NCBI GenBank assembly: GCA_018433975.1
Contig: JAHDQE010000003.1
Location: 1-58,590 of the forward strand
Length of the DNA: 58,590 nt
Direction of reading: 5' to 3'
DNA from: Ornatilinea sp.
Lineage (GTDB): Bacteria > Chloroflexota > Anaerolineae > Anaerolineales > Anaerolineaceae
Shown piece after piece: positions 1 through 8,029 of this stretch. Numbering within the stretch: position 1 is the stretch's first letter; each line of letters begins with the position of its first letter. Below the pieces are notes generated by a model that had not been told where the DNA came from, made no database searches, and saw nothing but the letters and a program-made list of their open reading frames with translations. A program made the position numbers and the translations under genes.

Positions 1-14
1 GGCCGTCCGAAAAG

Positions 15-305
15 TTGGCGAAGAAAAAATTTGACTACTGGGTCGAAATTTCATTTCCTGTGGATGAAAATGAAGGGCCCTGGGAGAGACCGGAAGAGAT
101 TGATTATGTGAGTCCCATTGCAGACAATTACGAATTTGCCTGTGGAAAATCCAATGTTTATTACGGCTGCGTACTGCTTGCGACCTATGATGAATATTTT
201 GTATTGTTTCTGGTTGATGTCTCAAAGGGAGGCATTACTCTGGAAATGGTTGAGGAGATGCTGATAGCCATGGACCAGCGTATGGCAGAATGTCTGCAAG
301 AATGA
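15..305 (+). CDS. Hypothetical protein, possibly 5'-partial
   Basis: A small acidic protein of about 96 residues that I do not recognise. It has several aromatic residues and a C-terminal segment that looks helical (residues about 75-96). No signal peptide, membrane segment or metal-binding motif is visible. The first possible start inside the window is a TTG at position 15, with no good ribosome-binding site. The frame stays open to the left edge, so the gene may begin outside the window. No neighbour gives functional context: the next gene is a lipoprotein more than 200 bases downstream on the same strand. Confidence 0.55.
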   Translation: MAKKKFDYWVEISFPVDENEGPWERPEEIDYVSPIADNYEFACGKSNVYYGCVLLATYDEYFVLFLVDVSKGGITLEMVEEMLIAMDQRMAECLQE

Positions 306-467
306 TCTGCCCATGTTTGGGATGCAAGGTGCGCTGGCAGTGCACCCAATAGCGTAAACTCGCTATGATATTTTCATGCCCGAATACCGCTGATCATTCA
401 TCCCAGGTGGGACGTATCAGTAGGGGACGTGCGGATGTGAAATATTTCTATGGATAACGGGGGAAAG

Positions 468-502
468 TTGGGTTTCGCAAAGTACGCTCAACCCACCCTG
501 CC
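468..502. repeat. Short dispersed palindromic repeat (REP-like)
   Basis: An imperfect dyad in which GTTGGGTTTCG faces CTCAACCCA across a short spacer. The same core (GTTGGGTTTCGG ... CTCAACCCA) recurs at 46616-46676, and in diverged form inside the repeats at 40856 and 44484. Sequences of this form are widely dispersed in bacterial genomes. It lies in the leader region of the lipoprotein gene starting at 537. Confidence 0.5.
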
Positions 503-536
503 AACTAAACATGTAAATCCAAGGTAGAGGTTGTGT

Positions 537-1736
537 ATGAATAAAACTCTTGTTCTGATAAGTTGTGTATTTGCGTGTCTGATCTGCGGTTGTGCCGTTT
601 CACCCGCCCCTTCGCCGGAGGTGGATGAGCTGATGGAGGGCTGCATTCCGCCGCTGGTTGGTTCATCCTATCCGGTTGAGTTTGATTATGAGAGCGAACA
701 GGAAATTGTCCTGCCGAAGGCCCCCTGGCGTTTTATCTCGGATATCCCCGAAGAGTTGGAAGGGCTTGAAGTTCTTAATAAAAGACATAAAATATTCGTA
801 CCAGAAGGAGAAGAGGATCTCTGGGTGATCAATAGATTGTTCGCGAAAGATCTTCCGAAAGCCTGGTTAGAGTTATGGATCTACTCCCCCTCAGAGGACC
901 GCTGGCAAAACAAACCTTTGGCGATAGATAGTTTTACGGCGATGGGTTTATCTTCCATAAGTATTGTCCAGTCAAAAGACGGGAAAATCTATGCCTTTCA
1001 GGTAGATCCCCCCAACTATTCTGATCCCAGCCTCATTGCAGTTTATGATGAAGAAGCAGAGGTGTTTCAAGAAATTATGTTTGATGAGAGTCTCCCGAAT
1101 GGGGAGATCATCTATGATCTTGACCAGGATTTGTTTTGGGACATCTCACGGGATGGGGAAATATACCGAATTGATCCGGATAAGAAGACTGTCCGGAAAC
1201 ACTTTCAATCAAAAGATGCAGCAGCCCTTCATTTTATAAATAAAAAGGTTGAAAAGGGGGCTATTTACGCCACCATTACTCAAGAGGGGAATGTTTTTGA
1301 AAACGCATACTACCGAAGTTTGATCTACAAATTTGATATCTCGGAAAGGAAAGAAGAGATCATCTATAATCCTATAAAAGATGACGATTATTTCAACAGC
1401 ATTTTCTTTGATCGTGCAGGAAATCTGTGGCTGAACGACCACAGCATGATGACGGCAGGGGGTGAATGGTACCAGATTATCCGTTCCCCAGTATTCATCA
1501 CGGACCGGATAAAAGAGATGAACGACCAGTATGTCTGGCTGTATCCCGAGCTCGTTTTAGAGAGTTCAAACGGTTACTTATGGTTTAAGTCGACGAATGG
1601 GATCAGCTGGTTTGATCCATCCGGAGGGAAATGGTGCTGGGTGACAAACGAAAAATACTTAAATCCGGCGGAAGGGAACCATAAGGATGTCTGGATGGGA
1701 GTCCAAGGAAAGCTGTACCTGTATCCAATTGACTGA
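537..1736 (+). CDS. Secreted lipoprotein with beta-propeller-like repeats
   Basis: The ATG at 537 is preferred over the in-frame TTG at 531 because the purine-rich AGGTAGAGG lies just upstream. The N-terminus is a lipoprotein signal: MNK, a hydrophobic stretch, then LICGC with Cys as the lipidated residue about 20 residues in. A Pro/Ser-rich linker follows. The remaining ~370 residues contain repeated blade-like motifs such as GNLWLND, GYLWFKSTNGISWF and GEIYRIDP, which resemble two-component-regulator-type propeller blades. It is probably anchored outside the membrane and involved in binding or sensing. No catalytic residues are recognised and the ligand is unknown. The gene stands alone between a hypothetical gene and two tRNA genes. 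Confidence 0.7.
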   Translation: MNKTLVLISCVFACLICGCAVSPAPSPEVDELMEGCIPPLVGSSYPVEFDYESEQEIVLPKAPWRFISDIPEELEGLEVLNKRHKIFVPEGEEDLWVINRLFAKDLPKAWLELWIYSPSEDRWQNKPLAIDSFTAMGLSSISIVQSKDGKIYAFQVDPPNYSDPSLIAVYDEEAEVFQEIMFDESLPNGEIIYDLDQDLFWDISRDGEIYRIDPDKKTVRKHFQSKDAAALHFINKKVEKGAIYATITQEGNVFENAYYRSLIYKFDISERKEEIIYNPIKDDDYFNSIFFDRAGNLWLNDHSMMTAGGEWYQIIRSPVFITDRIKEMNDQYVWLYPELVLESSNGYLWFKSTNGISWFDPSGGKWCWVTNEKYLNPAEGNHKDVWMGVQGKLYLYPID

Positions 1737-1916
1737 GCCTCGGTTATAAAAGAGAGCAGGTTGAGTACATTGCCAACACACCCCGGGCCTACATTGTCTC
1801 GTTATGATGGCAGCACCTGGCCCGCTTATCAGGCTGACGAATAAATCGGATTGGACTAAGTGAGGGTACCCTAATCCCAACAATTGATAACGAATATAAA
1901 CCGCAGGCCCGGATAA

Positions 1917-1957
1917 CAAACCTCCCTTTGTGCGGCTGCCGTACAAAGGGAGGTTGT
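1917..1957 (-). terminator. Hairpin terminator after the tRNA-Ser pair
   Basis: Perfect 12-base inverted arms (1920-1931 and 1943-1954) separated by 11 bases and flanked by further AAC/GTT complementarity. On the minus strand the hairpin begins a few bases after the CCA end of tRNA-Ser(GCT), where a transcript terminator is expected. The U-tract is weak on that side. Confidence 0.65.
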
Positions 1958-1962
1958 TGTTC

Positions 1963-2055
1963 TGGCGGGGAGGGCGGGATTCGAACCCGCGGTCGAGGTA
2001 ATGCCCCGACAACCACTTAGCAGGCGGCCCCATTCAACCACTCTGGCACCTCCCC
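1963..2055 (-). tRNA. tRNA-Ser (anticodon GCT)
   Basis: Read on the minus strand, a 7-bp acceptor stem GGGGAGG/CCTCCCC is followed by discriminator G and an encoded CCA. The anticodon loop is CTGCTAA, giving anticodon GCT. There is a long variable arm typical of a class II tRNA, and a T-loop GGTTCGAATCC. Total length is 93 bases including CCA. It reads AGC/AGU serine codons and follows a second tRNA-Ser by 15 bases. Confidence 0.95.
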
Positions 2056-2070
2056 ATTGATATGCGGTTA

Positions 2071-2160
2071 TGGCGGAGGGAGGGGGATTCGAACCCCCGG
2101 TGGGAGTAAACCCACACATGTTTTCAAGACATGCACCTTAAGCCGCTCGGTCATCCCTCC
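2071..2160 (-). tRNA. tRNA-Ser (anticodon TGA)
   Basis: On the minus strand the acceptor stem GGAGGGA pairs with TCCCTCC, followed by G and an encoded CCA. The anticodon loop CTTGAAA gives TGA. A long variable arm and a GGTTCGAATCC T-arm are present. It is the first gene of a two-tRNA unit with tRNA-Ser(GCT), served by the promoter at 2193-2221. Confidence 0.95.
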
Positions 2161-2192
2161 GGGGGGATAAACTGCATCCCTTCGCGCTCCCC

Positions 2193-2221
2193 ATTCTATC
2201 ATAATTAAGCAGGTGCGACAA
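2193..2221 (-). promoter_or_regulatory. Sigma70-type promoter of the tRNA-Ser pair
   Basis: On the minus strand, TTGTCG (2216-2221), a 17-base spacer and TAGAAT (2193-2198). The expected start is about 25-30 bases before the 5' end of tRNA-Ser(TGA). Confidence 0.6.
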
Positions 2222-2303
2222 GAAAAACGGGCCGGATTAAAAATAAACCCTGCCGGGACGGGCTCTGCTTAGAACGGCGTCCATGACGACCACCGGGACG
2301 GGC

Positions 2304-2810
2304 TTATTCCGGAACGGCTCCGGCGGGCCGGTCCTCCCGGTGGAGCACATCCATCACGAACCGGCCGGAATGCTGGAATTCCTCGGGACGCAGGGAGGGA
2401 ATCTTGACCCATTGGGGCGTGACATGGCTTTTCTCTTGGGGTGGAATGGTTTGTTGGCTGCGCAGTGCGCATAAATAGTAAAACAACAGCCCGTGGAAAG
2501 CCTGGTGGATGCTTTTATCAAAGAAAAAGTGCTCCCGGAAACCGCAGAATTGGCGGATATCCACTTCCACGCCGGTCTCTTCGACCAGCTTGCGGCGCAG
2601 GGCCGCTTCCACGCTTTCTCCCAACCGCACTCTTCCACCGGGGAGGAGGTATTTGTCGGTGTGAGATGTGCCGACCAGCAAAATCCGTCCCTGGTGGGGG
2701 AGAATGGCATAGGCCGCCGGACGCAGCACCAGTTTTTCTGCCGGTACGCGTACGGGTTTACCATCGGCCCGTACGCACGTTATCATTCGTTCCGTTTCTT
2801 TATAGATCAT
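2304..2810 (-). CDS. Nudix hydrolase
   Basis: A 168-residue Nudix-fold protein that probably hydrolyses a nucleoside diphosphate linked to another moiety. The Nudix box lies at about residues 58-80 (GRVRLGESVEAALRRKLVEE followed by TGV). The two consecutive Glu that bind metal are kept, but the REUxEE pattern has Lys in place of its first Glu (RKLVEE). The start at 2810 overlaps the stop of a broken YciI-like reading frame as ATGA, which suggests former translational coupling. Substrate cannot be read from the sequence. The C-terminal ~60 residues carry no recognised motif. Confidence 0.85.
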   Translation of the reverse strand: MIYKETERMITCVRADGKPVRVPAEKLVLRPAAYAILPHQGRILLVGTSHTDKYLLPGGRVRLGESVEAALRRKLVEETGVEVDIRQFCGFREHFFFDKSIHQAFHGLLFYYLCALRSQQTIPPQEKSHVTPQWVKIPSLRPEEFQHSGRFVMDVLHREDRPAGAVPE

Positions 2811-2953
2811 GGGCTCCAGTCATCCCAGGGGTGGATTTCATAGCGCAGGTATCCGGCCGGTACCATCGGGTCGTTGCTACACAGCGTTTCAGCTTTTTCC
2901 TGGGTGTTGACATTTTATAAAAATATTCCGCGCAGGTCTTTATCGCCTGTAAA
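2807..2953 (-). pseudogene. Remnant of a YciI-like (YCII domain) gene
   Basis: On the minus strand one frame encodes FTGDKDLRGIFL, an in-frame TAA at 2915-2917, then 35 residues including NVNTQEKAETLCSNDPM and AGYLRYEIHPW before a TGA at 2807-2809. The pattern GD-LRGI, EA, DP and AGY-YEIHPW matches the C-terminal half of YciI-like proteins. The N-terminal half does not fit in the remaining space before the neighbouring gene at 3017. One base change (TAC to TAA) would explain the internal stop. The final stop overlaps the Nudix start, so the two probably once formed an operon. This comes from a hand translation, not a search. Confidence 0.5.
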
Positions 2954-3016
2954 AAGGGCCGGCCGGGACTCCGCATTTCTCGAATATGGGCCGGAGAAAA
3001 GGGGCTGTCCGCTTCT

Positions 3017-3193
3017 TTAGCGCATGATCCGCCGGGAAATCAAGGCGCTCACCAGCAGCGCGCCGGACACAAACCCGGTGACAAACAGCCCCAGTACATT
3101 GATCAGCCGCGTCCCCTCCGAGAAGACCCATAACCCGAGGCCAGCCCAAACCAGGCTCAACGCCAGATAAACCTGATATTTCCGACTCTGCAT
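3017..3193 (-). CDS. Small two-helix membrane protein
   Basis: A 58-residue protein starting MQSRKYQVYL with two hydrophobic segments (about residues 7-22 and 28-50) and a basic C-terminus (SRRIMR). The ATG at 3193 is chosen because AGGAG lies 9 bases upstream. A longer open frame starting at 3295 has no such site and encodes a less plausible N-terminus. It is likely an inner-membrane protein of unknown role. It lies upstream of the YciI remnant and Nudix gene on the same strand and may share their transcript. Confidence 0.6.
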   Translation of the reverse strand: MQSRKYQVYLALSLVWAGLGLWVFSEGTRLINVLGLFVTGFVSGALLVSALISRRIMR

Positions 3194-3371
3194 AAGTTTC
3201 CGCTCCTGCGCGTGGATTAAGAAAAAACAGTGCCGGAGGTTTGATCCGACAGGAAGTGTTGTGTTAAGTGTATCAAATTCCGGGATATCGGGCAAACGAA
3301 TTTTTGTAAAAGCATTGGGGATACAAAACGGGCGGTTGAGGGCGGTTCTGCCGGTGGGATTCTCCAGGCGC

Positions 3372-3401
3372 TTGAAAAAACGCCGCCGGACCGACTATAA
3401 T
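3372..3401 (+). promoter_or_regulatory. Sigma70-type promoter for the acyltransferase gene
   Basis: TTGAAA (3372-3377), an 18-base spacer and a perfect TATAAT (3396-3401). Transcription should start near 3408, giving a leader of about 37 bases to the ATG at 3445. Confidence 0.7.
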
Positions 3402-3444
3402 AGTTCAACAACTTTTCCGACGAACGGGGTTATAAACAACCATC

Positions 3445-4383
3445 ATGAAATTTAAACTACAGTCTTTGTTTACCAGCACATTCGGCGTGGGAAATGCCCT
3501 GTTCCTCAGCCGGGTCGTTCCACGCCGGTTGGGGTATTCGGTGGCAAATTTTATTGCCGACCGGATCGCTTCTTTCCGCAGCGCGCTCCCGGTGCAGGCA
3601 GTACGCGCCAACCAGTGGGTGGTGAGCGGCGAAAAATTAAGCGCTGCGGAGCTGGATGTGATGACCCGGAAAGTATACCGGTATAAAGCCCGTGCCATGT
3701 ACGATTATTATCACGACCTGGGGAAAAGCGAAAAAGTTCTGAAGCGGGTCCAATTCTGTCCCAAAATGGAGGAACACCTGGAACGGATGCGTAAAGCTGA
3801 AGAGGGTACGCTGCTGGTGATCCCACATATCGGCAACTTTGATGAAGCCGGTCAGGCGCTGGCCTTCCGGGGGCTGTCTCTCCAAATTCTTTCATATCCC
3901 CACCCGAGCGCGGGCTACCGCTGGGAGAACCGTCTGCGAAAAGCGGTTGGGCTGGAAGTGACTCCGATGTCGATCCACTCTTTGCGGCAGGCCAAGCAGC
4001 GCTTGCAGGAGGGGGGAGCCGTACTGACCGGAATGGACAGACCCTTGCAGCAGGAAACCCATTACTTGCCCCGCTTCTTTGGCCGTCCGGCGCCGGTCCC
4101 GGTGGCGTATATCCGCATGGCACTCCAGACCAGGGTCCCGGTGGTGGTGATCGGCGTTTTTACGCGGCCGGGGAACACGCTGCTGGTGGACGCCTCCGAA
4201 CGGATTGAGATGATCCCCCATCCCGACCGGGAGCAGGAAATTATCCAGAATGCCGAGCGCGTGCTGCGGGTGGCCGAGGAGATGATCCTGCGGGCACCGG
4301 AAGAATGGGTCATGTTTTATCCGGTCTGGCCGGATGCACTCCGAGAGTTGGCGCGCCGGGATCAGATCTCCTCCGGAAAGTGA
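3445..4383 (+). CDS. Lysophospholipid/lipid A-type acyltransferase (LpxL/HtrB-like)
   Basis: A 312-residue member of the bacterial lipid A acyltransferase family, which transfers acyl chains to glycolipid or phospholipid acceptors at the inner membrane. The catalytic HX4D motif is visible as HIGNFD (His128, Asp133), followed by the family-like segments GAVLTGMDRP and FFGRPAPVPVAYIRMALQT. Length is normal for the family. Chloroflexota generally lack typical lipid A, so a phospholipid or glycolipid acceptor, as for actinobacterial PIM acyltransferases, is more likely. That is inference. A strong promoter lies directly upstream. No good ribosome-binding site is seen before the ATG. Confidence 0.8.
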   Translation: MKFKLQSLFTSTFGVGNALFLSRVVPRRLGYSVANFIADRIASFRSALPVQAVRANQWVVSGEKLSAAELDVMTRKVYRYKARAMYDYYHDLGKSEKVLKRVQFCPKMEEHLERMRKAEEGTLLVIPHIGNFDEAGQALAFRGLSLQILSYPHPSAGYRWENRLRKAVGLEVTPMSIHSLRQAKQRLQEGGAVLTGMDRPLQQETHYLPRFFGRPAPVPVAYIRMALQTRVPVVVIGVFTRPGNTLLVDASERIEMIPHPDREQEIIQNAERVLRVAEEMILRAPEEWVMFYPVWPDALRELARRDQISSGK

Positions 4384-4494
4384 AATTGAGTTGCCCGGAC
4401 AAGATACCGGGATCAGCCTTCGCTCCGGAAGTCGAATTCGAGGTTTGAATAAGAAAAGCCATCTGCGTTTCTCAAGATGCAGTCCCTGTCCGGA

Positions 4495-4503
4495 TGATAT
4501 AAT
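4495..4503 (+). promoter_or_regulatory. Extended -10 promoter
   Basis: TGATATAAT is an exact extended -10 element (TGN followed by TATAAT) located 31 bases before the ATG of the glycosyltransferase at 4534. No convincing -35 is present, as is common for extended -10 promoters. Confidence 0.55.
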
Positions 4504-4533
4504 CTCAAAATAGCGGTTAACGCAGGTATCCTC

Positions 4534-6795
4534 ATGGAACCGGATTCCAAAGACAGGCCGTCCGAAACAAAACCCACAGCACAACCTGAAGTTGAGGAGA
4601 GCAAGTCCATTCAGGTGGGGTCTGCGCAGGTAGACCTGCACGTGAATGCGCCCTCCGGGACGCGGATGCGCATCACTTTTGAAGCGCAGGAACCCGGGGG
4701 CCGGACGGAGAGGCAAACCGTTCTACTGGGCGCTGTGCCGCACGGTGTAAAAAGCTTGTGGTTCCGCCTTGCGGATTGGGTCCGGGGACTCACCTGGGAT
4801 GAGGTGCTGTTCGGGCTCGCGGTGCTGATTTACCTGGCCAGCCGCCTGATCCGGCTGGCGGATTTCCCTATTTACTTCTTTACCGACGAAGCCGTCCAGA
4901 CCGTCCTGGCACAGGATTTTATTCGCGATGGGCTGCGCGGTTACGAAGGCCAGTTCCTCCCTACTTTTTTCCAGAACAGCCGGTTATACAACCTGAGTGT
5001 TTCGGTTTATCTCCAGGTGCTGCCTTACCTGATGTTTGGCAAGGCAGTGTGGGTCACGCGGGGTGTTTCTGCGCTGGTGACGACACTGGCGGCGGTGTGG
5101 GTTGGGCTGACTCTCAAACAGGTCTTTCGCGACCGCTTCCCCTGGCTGGGGGTGCTGGTACTCTCGGTGACTCCGGCCTGGTTCTTACATTCCAGAACGG
5201 CTTTTGAGACCGTTCTGGCCACCACATTCTATGCCGGTTTTCTATATTTTTACCTCCGCTACCGGACCGCCTCGCCGCAGAAGCTCTATCCGGCGGTGGT
5301 GATGGCAGCACTGACCTTTTACAGCTATAACCCGGCCCGGGCGGTGATTCTGGCGACGGCGGTGGGGCTGCTGGTGCTGGATTGGCGCTACCACCGGGAG
5401 CATTGGCAGGTTGTGCTGAAGGCGTTTGGCCTCTCTCTGGTTGCGGCGCTTCCCCTGCTCCGCTTTGAAATAACGCATCCCGGCACGGGGATGCAGCAAT
5501 TGACCCAATTGAGTTCCTATTGGACACAGCCTCTGCCGCTGATGGAGAAGGTGAAACGCTACGGTCAGGAATTCCTGCGCGGGCTGGATCCCCGGTTCTG
5601 GTATTTGCAGGATAACGAGTTCATCAACGGCCGGCATGTGATGAAGAATTACGGGCACCTGCCGCGGCTCCTTTTTCCGATCCTGGTGGTCGGGCTGGGG
5701 CGGGCGGTGAAACATTTTCGCTCGGTCCCTTACCGCACCCTGTGGGTCGCGATACTCGCCGCGCCCGTAGGGGCCGCTCTGGTAGAGGTCGGCATCACCC
5801 GTATCATGACTCTGGTGATCCCTGCCGCGCTGCTGACCGCTCTGGGGTTTTCCGCCATAGTGCTTTGGATCGAGCGGCGCTGGTCCCTCCCGGCCCGGTC
5901 GCTGGCCGTGGTGGTGTTTGTCGGGCTGGCCGGGCTGAACGGCTGGATGGTGTGGGATGCTTTGAAGAACGGCCCGACCTGGTCCACCAATTATGGGATG
6001 GGCGGGATGCAGTATGGCGCCAGACAGGTGTTTGGGGAAATTGCGGAGATGCTGGAGGAGAACCCCGACCAGAAGATTCTGGTCTCTCCGACCTGGGCAA
6101 ACGGGACCGATATTGTGGCGCGGTTCTTCTTTGACGACCCGCTGCCGTTTGAAATTATCAGCATTGATTCTTATATTTCGGAATACCGGCCGCTGGATGA
6201 CCATCCCCTACTGCTGATGACCCCCTGGGAAGTAGACCAGGCGGTCGCGAGCGGCAAGTTCGCCGTCCTGGAAGTGGAGCGGACCCTGTTCTATCCAAAT
6301 GGGCAGCCGGGTTTTTATTTTGTTTATCCGCAGTATGTGGACAATATCGAAGAGATCTTTGAGGCAGAACGGGCTGCCCGGCGTGTCACCCGGGTGGGCG
6401 CTGTGGCTCTGGACCGGATGGATGTGGTGGTGCGTTATTCTGCGCTGGATATGGGCGAGATCGAGTATGTGTTTGACGGCGACCCCAACACCCTGATTCG
6501 CACTTATGAAGCCAACCCGCTCCAACTGGAAATGGATTTCCCGCATCCTGTTCCGATCTCCGGGTTGGAGCTGCGGATTGGCGGAGAACCCACCGAATTG
6601 ACCGTTTTTATGTTCGATGAGACCGGGGAAACTTTGCTGGAAGCCCGTTCAGAGGTGAAAGAAAACCCTGAGCCGCGCACGGTTTCTTTAAAACTGGATA
6701 AAGTGGTCAAAGCAAGCAGTCTGAAAGTTCTGGTGCGGAATATCGACAACGCTGAACCGGCGCATGTTCATCTTTGGGAGTTAGCGATACAATAA
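4534..6795 (+). CDS. GT-C fold membrane glycosyltransferase with C-terminal discoidin-like domain
   Basis: 753 residues in three parts. The N-terminal ~80 residues are soluble and acidic. A polytopic membrane core (about 85-480) has roughly ten hydrophobic helices and the early acidic motif FFTDEAVQTV around residue 118, typical of PMT/ArnT-type (GT39/GT83-like) enzymes that use polyprenyl-phosphate sugars. The extracytoplasmic C-terminus ends with a beta-rich module of about 110 residues (YVFDGDPNTLIRT, LQLEMDFPHPVPISGLELRI, VHLWELAIQ) that resembles an F5/8-type C (discoidin) carbohydrate-binding domain. It probably transfers a sugar to a cell-surface acceptor. A gene for a small membrane protein follows after 4 bases. 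The acceptor is unknown. Confidence 0.75.
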   Translation: MEPDSKDRPSETKPTAQPEVEESKSIQVGSAQVDLHVNAPSGTRMRITFEAQEPGGRTERQTVLLGAVPHGVKSLWFRLADWVRGLTWDEVLFGLAVLIYLASRLIRLADFPIYFFTDEAVQTVLAQDFIRDGLRGYEGQFLPTFFQNSRLYNLSVSVYLQVLPYLMFGKAVWVTRGVSALVTTLAAVWVGLTLKQVFRDRFPWLGVLVLSVTPAWFLHSRTAFETVLATTFYAGFLYFYLRYRTASPQKLYPAVVMAALTFYSYNPARAVILATAVGLLVLDWRYHREHWQVVLKAFGLSLVAALPLLRFEITHPGTGMQQLTQLSSYWTQPLPLMEKVKRYGQEFLRGLDPRFWYLQDNEFINGRHVMKNYGHLPRLLFPILVVGLGRAVKHFRSVPYRTLWVAILAAPVGAALVEVGITRIMTLVIPAALLTALGFSAIVLWIERRWSLPARSLAVVVFVGLAGLNGWMVWDALKNGPTWSTNYGMGGMQYGARQVFGEIAEMLEENPDQKILVSPTWANGTDIVARFFFDDPLPFEIISIDSYISEYRPLDDHPLLLMTPWEVDQAVASGKFAVLEVERTLFYPNGQPGFYFVYPQYVDNIEEIFEAERAARRVTRVGAVALDRMDVVVRYSALDMGEIEYVFDGDPNTLIRTYEANPLQLEMDFPHPVPISGLELRIGGEPTELTVFMFDETGETLLEARSEVKENPEPRTVSLKLDKVVKASSLKVLVRNIDNAEPAHVHLWELAIQ

Positions 6796-6799
6796 ACCT

Positions 6800-7264
6800 A
6801 TGGAATCTTTAAAGAATAACCGGCCTCCCCGCGGGAAACGGCGGCCGTTTGAGGTTTATTTACTGGTTCTGGGTGCATTGACTTTTTCCGGATTTGGGTG
6901 GCTCCGGCTTCAACAGGCCGTGGTGTATTGGACCTGGATCAAACCGCCGTCCTTTCCTTTTTCGGCGTGGTATGTTGCAGCGGGCGGAGCGGCCTGGGGT
7001 GTGGCGGGGCTGGCGGCCGCGGTGGGACTGTGGTTCCGTCTGCGCCGGGCGGCACAGTTTGCCCGTCTGGCAGCCGTTTTTTACACGCTGACCTATTGGC
7101 TGGACCGGCTGTTGTTTACCCGCTCTCAATCGGCCTGGGCCAATTGGGTTTTTGCCCTGAGCCTTACAATTGCGGGACTGTTCTTTGTATTTGGAGCGCT
7201 GGAAATGGAACGCCAGAAACGGTATCTGGCCTACCGCTCCGATCCTCAAGGGAAAAAGAAGTAA
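6800..7264 (+). CDS. Four-helix membrane protein of unknown function
   Basis: A 154-residue protein with a basic N-terminus (PPRGKRRP) and four hydrophobic segments at about residues 20-40, 55-80, 88-105 and 115-135. The C-terminus is charged (MERQKR ... GKKK). It starts 4 bases after the glycosyltransferase stop and so is almost certainly in the same operon. It may be an accessory membrane subunit. No family is recognised. Confidence 0.65.
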   Translation: MESLKNNRPPRGKRRPFEVYLLVLGALTFSGFGWLRLQQAVVYWTWIKPPSFPFSAWYVAAGGAAWGVAGLAAAVGLWFRLRRAAQFARLAAVFYTLTYWLDRLLFTRSQSAWANWVFALSLTIAGLFFVFGALEMERQKRYLAYRSDPQGKKK

Positions 7265-7328
7265 TCCGGCCCCCGGCAGCGGCTGTGCTGTGTCCGGCAT
7301 AATGGAAAGTTTGAAAGGAGTAGCGTTT

Positions 7329-7940
7329 ATGAATAACCAGGAGATTGAGGTTAAATTTTTTGTGGATGATCTGGAAGAAATCGCGCGCCGGGTGGCCGAT
7401 GCCGGCGGCGAGTTTGCGATTTCCCGGGTGCGCGAGGTTAACCTGCGCTTTGATAAGCCGGACCGCAGCCTGACCCATGCCATGCAAGTTTTACGGCTTC
7501 GCAAAGACTTCAAATCACGGTTGACTTTCAAAGGGCCGGCACAGGGGGATGAATCGGTCAGTGTGCGCCAGGAGATTGAGTTTGAAGTCAGCAGCTTTGA
7601 AAACGCGCGGCAATTTCTGGAAGCGTTGGGGTATGAGATGTATCTGCTCTATGAGAAATACCGCACGACGTATACGCTGCGCAATGTGATTGTTGTGCTG
7701 GATGAAATGCCCTACGGCAACTTTGTGGAAATTGAAGGTCCGGACGCGCTGTCCATTAAAGAAGTGGCCGCGGATTTAAAACTGAATTGGAATGCCCGCT
7801 GTACCGAAAGCTATACCCTGCTCTTCCGCCAACTCAAAGAGCGCTACGGCCTGGAAGGCAAGCAGCTCAGTTTTGAAGATTTCGAGGGGCTGCATTTCAG
7901 CGCAGAGGATTTTGACCTGGAACCGGGCGACCTGAAATAA
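7329..7940 (+). CDS. CYTH-domain phosphohydrolase/cyclase-like protein (CyaB/ThTPase type)
   Basis: A 203-residue protein opening with the CYTH signature EIEVKF (ExExK). Alternating charged strands follow (LRLRKDF, RLTFKGP, RQEIEFEV) that line the metal- and triphosphate-binding tunnel of this superfamily. Members act on triphosphate substrates as thiamine triphosphatase, inorganic triphosphatase or class IV adenylate cyclase. The CyaB-like layout is plausible, but activity cannot be assigned from motifs. The ATG at 7329 is chosen because GAAAGGAG lies 8 bases upstream. An open frame extending back to 7170 overlaps the previous gene and lacks such a site. A bidirectional terminator follows. 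Confidence 0.85.
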   Translation: MNNQEIEVKFFVDDLEEIARRVADAGGEFAISRVREVNLRFDKPDRSLTHAMQVLRLRKDFKSRLTFKGPAQGDESVSVRQEIEFEVSSFENARQFLEALGYEMYLLYEKYRTTYTLRNVIVVLDEMPYGNFVEIEGPDALSIKEVAADLKLNWNARCTESYTLLFRQLKERYGLEGKQLSFEDFEGLHFSAEDFDLEPGDLK

Positions 7941-7967
7941 GCCGTCCGCGACTTCCGTAAGAAAATT

Positions 7968-7998
7968 AAAAATGCCGGAGTTATTTCCCGGCATTTTT
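7968..7998. terminator. Bidirectional terminator between convergent genes
   Basis: An 11-base perfect inverted repeat (AAAAATGCCGG / CCGGCATTTTT) with a 9-base loop, A-rich on the left and T-rich on the right. It lies between the CYTH gene and the convergent thioesterase gene and can serve both. Confidence 0.85.
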
Positions 7999-8029
7999 TG
8001 ATTCAACGGATTGATACAGCGAGGCGGGT

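Noticed and set aside
1963..2160. tRNA-Ser genes as an integration site for a genomic island
   Set aside because: No integrase gene and no duplicated tRNA 3' end are seen in the neighbourhood.
5242..6204. A 320-codon open frame on the minus strand
   Set aside because: It is antisense to the GT-C glycosyltransferase, rich in Pro/His/Gln from reverse reading, with no domain.
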